DNA from: Eucommia ulmoides
Taxonomy: Eukaryota > Streptophyta > Magnoliopsida > Garryales > Eucommiaceae
DNA: 64,000 bases
Assembly: GCA_016647705.1 (NCBI GenBank)
Contig: CM028330.1
Location: 45,908,397 to 45,972,396, forward strand
Direction: 5' to 3'
Shown: positions 59,375-64,000 of the stretch, piece after piece
Numbering within the stretch: position 1 is the first letter of the stretch
How the letters are laid out: every line of letters begins with the position of its first letter
Position numbers and translations under genes: made by a program
Notes under the pieces: generated by a model
Databases searched by the model: none
What the model was told of the DNA's origin: nothing
The model's input: the letters and a program-made list of their open reading frames with translations, nothing else

Positions 59375-59847
59375 TATATATATATATATATATATAGGGA
59401 GAGAAAGAGAGAAAATATCCTTGTTACTTCATTATTCATTAGTCAATTCATTTTCATTCATTTTTTTAAATGCATGTAGACATGTACACGTGTGTACATC
59501 TTTCACACACAAATGCAATCTTCATGTGACAACACATTTTGTAATTATGTTTTTTTTTAACTATTTACACAATTACCCCAAAACTATGAGGAAAATAATA
59601 ATTATATCCCAAAAGGTTTTAAAAATTATATTTTAAATAACACAATAATTTCAAAAAAAAATTAAAAGTTAAATTTAAATTAACATATTAAACCCTAAAG
59701 TTTTTTTTTAAACTAAATTTTTAAATACCATAATAACCCCATAAAAATTTTAAGGTAAAATTTAAATGACACAATTGACCATATTATTTTCAAAATGTTC
59801 TAAAATACAAATAAAAATATACACATGCAAACAGATTGGATCTTACA
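59375..59847 (-). mobile_element. Partial Ty3/gypsy 3' LTR, cut by the Helitron
   Basis: On the minus strand it starts TGTAAGATCCAATCTG at 59847 right after the PPT and runs to a (TA)n tract where the Helitron terminus abuts. Phrases such as GGGTTATTATGGTATTTAAA and TTTTGGGATATAATTA match the style of the LTRs at 27228 and 32046. The rest of the LTR should lie beyond the unknown Helitron 5' end or be deleted. Confidence 0.7.
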
Positions 59848-59849
59848 AT

Positions 59850-59862
59850 CCTTCCCCCCTAA
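59850..59862 (-). promoter_or_regulatory. Polypurine tract of the chromovirus fragment
   Basis: Minus strand TTAGGGGGGAAGG lies directly upstream of the LTR start. GTGACGAAATTTC before it is the usual Ty3/gypsy context. Confidence 0.82.
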
Positions 59863-61200
59863 AAGAAATTTCGTCACAAAATTTAAGTATCTTAAACGGA
59901 TAAATACGGATATTTATTTCTTATATCCTCTTTTCTTTCTCACGTCGCCTCTTCCACGAAGTAACTACGCCATAACACTTTCACCAACGGAATTATTTTT
60001 GTTCGCAATACTTGATCTTTACGGTTTAAAATTTGCACCAGCTCCTCAACGTATAACAAATCTTCCTTTAATTCAATTGGCTGAGAAGTCAACACATGTG
60101 AAGGATCTAGCAAATATTTTCTGAGCATCCAAATGTGAAAAACACCGTGCAATTTGGACAACTCTAGTGGTAGAGCTAGTCGATGGGCCACTATACCGAC
60201 CTTTTCTAGAATCTCGTACGGCTCAATGTACCTCGGACTCAGTTTTTTCTTTTTTCCAAATCTCATGATTCCGTTCCACGGAGATATATGTAAAAATACG
60301 TAATCAGTTACTTTAAATTCAAACTCACGTCTGCGTTTGTCGATATAGCTCTTTTGTCGAGTCTGAGCAATCTTTAATCTTTCTGAATCACTTTCACCTT
60401 TTCCACCATTATCTGAGCTATGTCAAGTATTAACAATTTTTATTCCCCAAGTTCAATCCAATAGCCTAGAGTTCTACATCTTCTACCATACAACACTTCA
60501 TACAGTTCCATTTCAATTGTCGAATGATAGTTATTGTTATAAGCGAACTCCATCAGCGTCAAATAATCATCCCAGCTACTAATAAATTCTAGAACGTAAC
60601 CTCTCAACATATCCTCTAGTGTCTGAATTGTACGCTTTGACTGGCCGTATGTCTGACACTATGGAAACCAACGCACCATGCAATCTGACAATCTCGTCAA
60701 TATACAATTTTGCATACTTGTCTATAGAGTACGTGATTTTCACAGTCATAAAATGAGCAGATTTTGTAATTCTATCAAAAATCACCCAAATAGAATTATG
60801 TCACTTTTGAGTACGGGACAATCCCTAAACAAAATCCATTGTGATGTATTCCCACTTTCATTTTGGGATGGGCAAAGGCTGCAATAACCCTCATGAATAT
60901 TGGTGCTCAATCTTGACTTGCTAACAGATAAGGCACCTGGTAATAAATTATGCAATGTATTGTTTCATTCCATTCCACCAATAATGTTTTCGCAAGTCTC
61001 GATACATTTTGGTACTGCCTGGATGCATTGCATACGCTGAGCTGTGCGCTTCCTCCAAGATATCTTTCTTCAAATCAATAATATTAGGCACATATAGTTT
61101 ATTCTCAAACATTAAGGTTTCATCATTATCTCTAACGCCATATTCGATTCTCTACAGATCGAGCCATATTTTATGCGATCTAATACCGTTAATTTAAATT
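59863..61200 (-). pseudogene. Ty3/gypsy chromovirus (Tekay-like) integrase fragment
   Basis: From 61200 leftward the minus strand encodes ENKLYVPN, AHSSAYAMHPGSTKMYRDL then YWWNGMK (integrase zinc-binding domain), and LLQPLPIPK. The integrase core follows: ITMDFV near 60835, IFDRITKSAHFM at 60770 and DEIVRLHG...SIVSD at 60680. The C-terminal block starts at 60266: MRFGKKKKLSPRYIEPYEIL, then VFHIWMLRKYL, DPSHVL, and the chromodomain-like VLRTKIIPLVKVLWR, ending EEAT near 59943. Several stops and a frame break near 60640 (after the second catalytic Asp) make it inactive. Reverse transcriptase and gag are absent: the sequence breaks at about 61200. Confidence 0.9.
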
Positions 61201-61422
61201 TTGTTAATCTTTTAAATTAATTAAATTAGTATAATTGATTTATTTCATTTGCATTTGTCGAATTACAGAACTGGAGAAAAAATACTATATTTTGAAGCAA
61301 AATGGAAGGAAAATGGACACAACCCGTGAACTGAACCAGCCCAACCAGCGAGCCTGACCCAATCCGCAAATAGACCCATTGTGGGTCTATTTGTTACAAA
61401 CACAAAATAAAGTGTCCATTAA

Positions 61423-61453
<31 letters not shown>

Positions 61454-62158
61454 AACTGCAATTTATTAATTGGAAAATAGCTATTTATGGTTATTGATAA
61501 GCCATTTAATATTATGATAATTATGGGAAAGTAGAGAATTTAGGAGGGGTTTTTCGTTCCATATTTTTCTTTTTCTCCTTTTGACTTTTTTTTTTAAGTT
61601 TTTTTTAACAGTAGGTTTTAGATGTTGGCAACCATATTACACTTAATTTTTTATTGGATTGACCAAGTAGGGTTTAGGGATTATGTTTTTCAGCTTTCCT
61701 TTCTTTTTGAAAGCTCTATTCGACATTTTGGTTGCCGCTTTTCTTGGGAGTATTCTTCATGAAGCTTTTGTTTAATATTGTTTAGGAAGAACATCATTCC
61801 ATGGACAGCTAATCTTCCTATAACCAGGTTAGGATTGTAGTATATATTTTGTTTTAATCTAATATTGTATTTTTAGATTAATGATGAATTATGTGTAAAC
61901 AATTATATGATGATAAATATTGTGCTTAAAATATAGTTTAATTGTGATTGAATTTAATTTTGAAATATTTTTGTAGAGATTATGATGTTAGATTCAATTA
62001 TTGTTAGAACGTTAGATCTAGTACCTGTGGTATAGATCTAACGATCATATAATCATATTCTTAGGATTTAATTATTGGTTTGGATGATTTATTCCTAGAT
62101 TATAATTCACCCTAGATTAGAGTAACGTAGGAATTACAAGATATCTTTCTTTAAATCT
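61201..62158. other. Non-coding stretch, breakpoint of the chromovirus
   Basis: AT-rich, with a (GA)n run at about 61424-61452 and TTTAGATTGTTGGC-like unique text. No gene or terminal repeat was recognised. Confidence 0.45.
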
Positions 62159-64000
62159 GTCACAACCCGTCCCGGAAACCCGTCATCCCGAGGCGGGCGT
62201 GACTACAACATGACATCACCAATACCCAAATAGCCAAACGAATGACAATATACACTTACTGTATAATACAAACATCTACTATGGGAGACACACCTGTCCC
62301 GAAATTTATTTAACTAAAAGTATTTATCCATGAACCTTTTATAGGTTCGTCTTTGACAGCTTCTCTCAATCGCCTATATGACTCCATCACGTAGCTCTAC
62401 CTAGTGCCAGTAGGGGACCGACTCCTAGCTACTGCACCTGCGAGTGTACTGCCTTCTTAATAAAATATTTTTAAAATATTAATACGTTCTACATATTTCC
62501 ACAATTAAGTATGGATCAAGCATAAGCATATAAGCAATGAAAATAAAGTGATAGAGATAAGTTTCATCCAAATCCATCTAGTACAAAATCCTACCAAACA
62601 TCATAATAAATAATATCAAATCAACCAATATACGTAAAACACCACATCTCAAGCACCAATCTCAAATACACACCTCCAACACACACACACTGGCCAGCCC
62701 TAGTGATCGTTTTAACCTCACGATCGGGAGTTTGCAACGGTACCGTACCATCCGTAAGATATGCCTTCCTACGAACACCCATCACTCCACCGAAGCGGAT
62801 AATCACTGCGCAGTATAAACGTCTAACATCACTCTGCCGAAGTAGATAAACATCACTCCGCCGTAGCGGATAACATCACTCCGCCGAAGCGGATAATCTC
62901 ACTCTACCGAAACAGATAAATATTAGGGCATCGTCAAATCGACTACAGCATCATTGAATCACAATTCAATAAATATCGTCAAATCACCATATCTATCTCT
63001 TTTCCTCAAAACCAACTTTTAAGTCCAAAAGCATATTTCACACTTTTCTTTTTTGAGAAAATGTCTAATTCTTTCAAAACTACTTTTCCACCCTTTATTT
63101 TCCTTTTGAAAACCAGACATTTTTAGGAAAACAGATGTTTTCTATTTCCTTTTAAAAACACAGTCTGATTTTACCAATTTCAACAAAAAATTCATTTTCA
63201 GTTTCATTTTGGAAACCATCGAAATCTCCCAAAAACCCAGTTTACCAACTCACCCAAATCCTGCTTGATCCATATCATTTATAAATTCATACAGTTTAAG
63301 TAAACACATATTTCATCATGTATATACATAGAAAAATAGTTTGGTAAGAAGACAGTACACTCACCTGGCTAACCGTTCCAAACAGGTTTTACAGATTTCT
63401 CTCTACCGATACCCCGGTGCCTGTGAACCTGCTCCGAATCGTCCATGGGCCGTGAGATGGGTTTTAGATTTTACTGGGGCTGTTTATGTAAAAAAAAAAA
63501 AAAAACTTTTTTTTTTTTCTTTCTTTCTTTTTTTTTTTTTTTTTTTCTTTTCTTCTTCTTCTTCGTTTCTGCGTCTGGTTCGATCCTACCTCAGCCGCCG
63601 ACGAAGAGCTCTGATCATGCCTCCCTCCTTTACCCCTCTGCTTGCCGGTTGAACGACAATACACCCACACTACGGTGAACGAGATACCGCCAGAAAGATC
63701 CGACAACGCATACCCACGACGGAGCAGAGCCGACGACGCGGAACGAACCACACTTCCTCCGTCATCAGTCCGAACGCACACCCACATCACAACGATCCAC
63801 CACCTCCATCCACATAGCCGACCAACTACCCAGAGCTGATCACCTTTCGACAGACAGCCCATACCGCCGGACCGAACTCCTCTCTCTCTCTACCCACTCC
63901 GGCGACTTACCTACAACCGGAACCACACACATACACTTCCATAGTAGTGGAACACACACACACTTTCATAGTAGTGGAACACACACACACCCACATATTT
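62159..64000 (-). mobile_element. Partial Ty3/gypsy-type LTR running off the window
   Basis: The edge TGTCACAACCCGTCCCGG (plus strand) is the reverse complement of the GACGGGTTGTGACA terminus common in plant Ty3/gypsy LTRs. The opposite end lies beyond 64000. It contains a minisatellite, a poly-A/poly-T stretch at 63490-63545 and an unusually GC-rich block (63560-63930) with CT runs and ACACAC repeats at the end. No PBS is seen outside the edge, so it may be a solo LTR. The short open frames here are low-complexity. Confidence 0.6.
62780..62922 (+). repeat. Minisatellite, ATCACTCCGCCGAAGCGGATAA unit
   Basis: Five imperfect units of about 23 bp (62780, 62827, 62850, 62874, 62897) vary around ATCACTCCGCCGAAGCGGATAA. 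Each unit is partly self-complementary (CCGCCGAAGCGG). Confidence 0.88.

Noticed and set aside
63341-63862. Three overlapping open frames with Lys/Phe runs
   Set aside because: They span the poly-A/poly-T stretch and GC-rich part of an LTR-like block. Composition is driven by simple repeats.

Overview
This window looks like nuclear DNA of a dicot plant: AT-rich, gene-poor, with intron-containing plant genes and layer upon layer of plant transposable elements. There are no bacterial-style operons, no tRNA or rRNA genes and no CRISPR array. Only one gene appears intact, a type I pectin methylesterase (PME, three exons, 36609-42770, plus strand) encoding a 530-residue pre-pro-protein with every catalytic residue in place. 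Nearly everything else is transposon or the remains of captured or decayed genes.

Layout. 1-1440: end of a probable Ty3/gypsy LTR with ~179-bp tandem repeats. 1441-10514: a decayed Ty1/copia element of SIRE/Maximus type. A solo LTR of a related family is inserted into its gag, and its 3' end is an unusual inverted pair of LTR starts. 11729-12136: a MITE. 12336-13377: a 5'-truncated L1-type LINE with a 16-bp target duplication. 14192-21085: a chimeric Ty1/copia relic, with two different RNase H ends joined and non-matching LTRs, interrupted by a Ty3/gypsy solo LTR and another insertion. 21607-22704: MITEs. 24341-26458: solo LTR with a perfect 5-bp target duplication, splitting an older open frame. 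27228-32717: a complete non-autonomous Ty3/gypsy-type element (both LTRs, PBS, PPT, 5-bp duplication, no pol) with a PIF/Harbinger-like element inside. 33586-35711: another solo LTR with a perfect duplication, about 0.9 kb upstream of the PME start codon.

The PME introns hold a MITE ending 14 bp before a splice acceptor, a long-TIR MITE, a 129-bp tandem duplication, a TA microsatellite and a small Helitron. Downstream on the minus strand lies a thymidine kinase pseudogene, then a complete copia element (44548-47270, perfect duplication) that keeps gag but has lost most of pol. 48259-49035 is a MITE and 49420-51665 a third solo LTR with a perfect duplication. 53.9-59.4 kb holds exon-like fragments, including a clear MIRO GTPase pseudogene, and ends in a canonical Helitron 3' terminus at 59374, so Helitron gene capture is likely. 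59375-61200 is the 3' part of a chromovirus (Tekay-like) pol and LTR on the minus strand. 62159-64000 is part of another gypsy-type LTR.

The genes do not form a pathway. The PME acts in the cell wall, and the thymidine kinase and MIRO copies are dead fragments. The main value of the window is a readable record of nested insertion, LTR-LTR recombination, gene capture and transposon-loaded introns. I found no convincing evidence of a wholly new biological system. The most informative leads are the MITE at the PME splice acceptor, the probable Helitron-captured MIRO fragment, the chimeric copia element and the GTCGAC-type arrays inside the SIRE-like LTRs.
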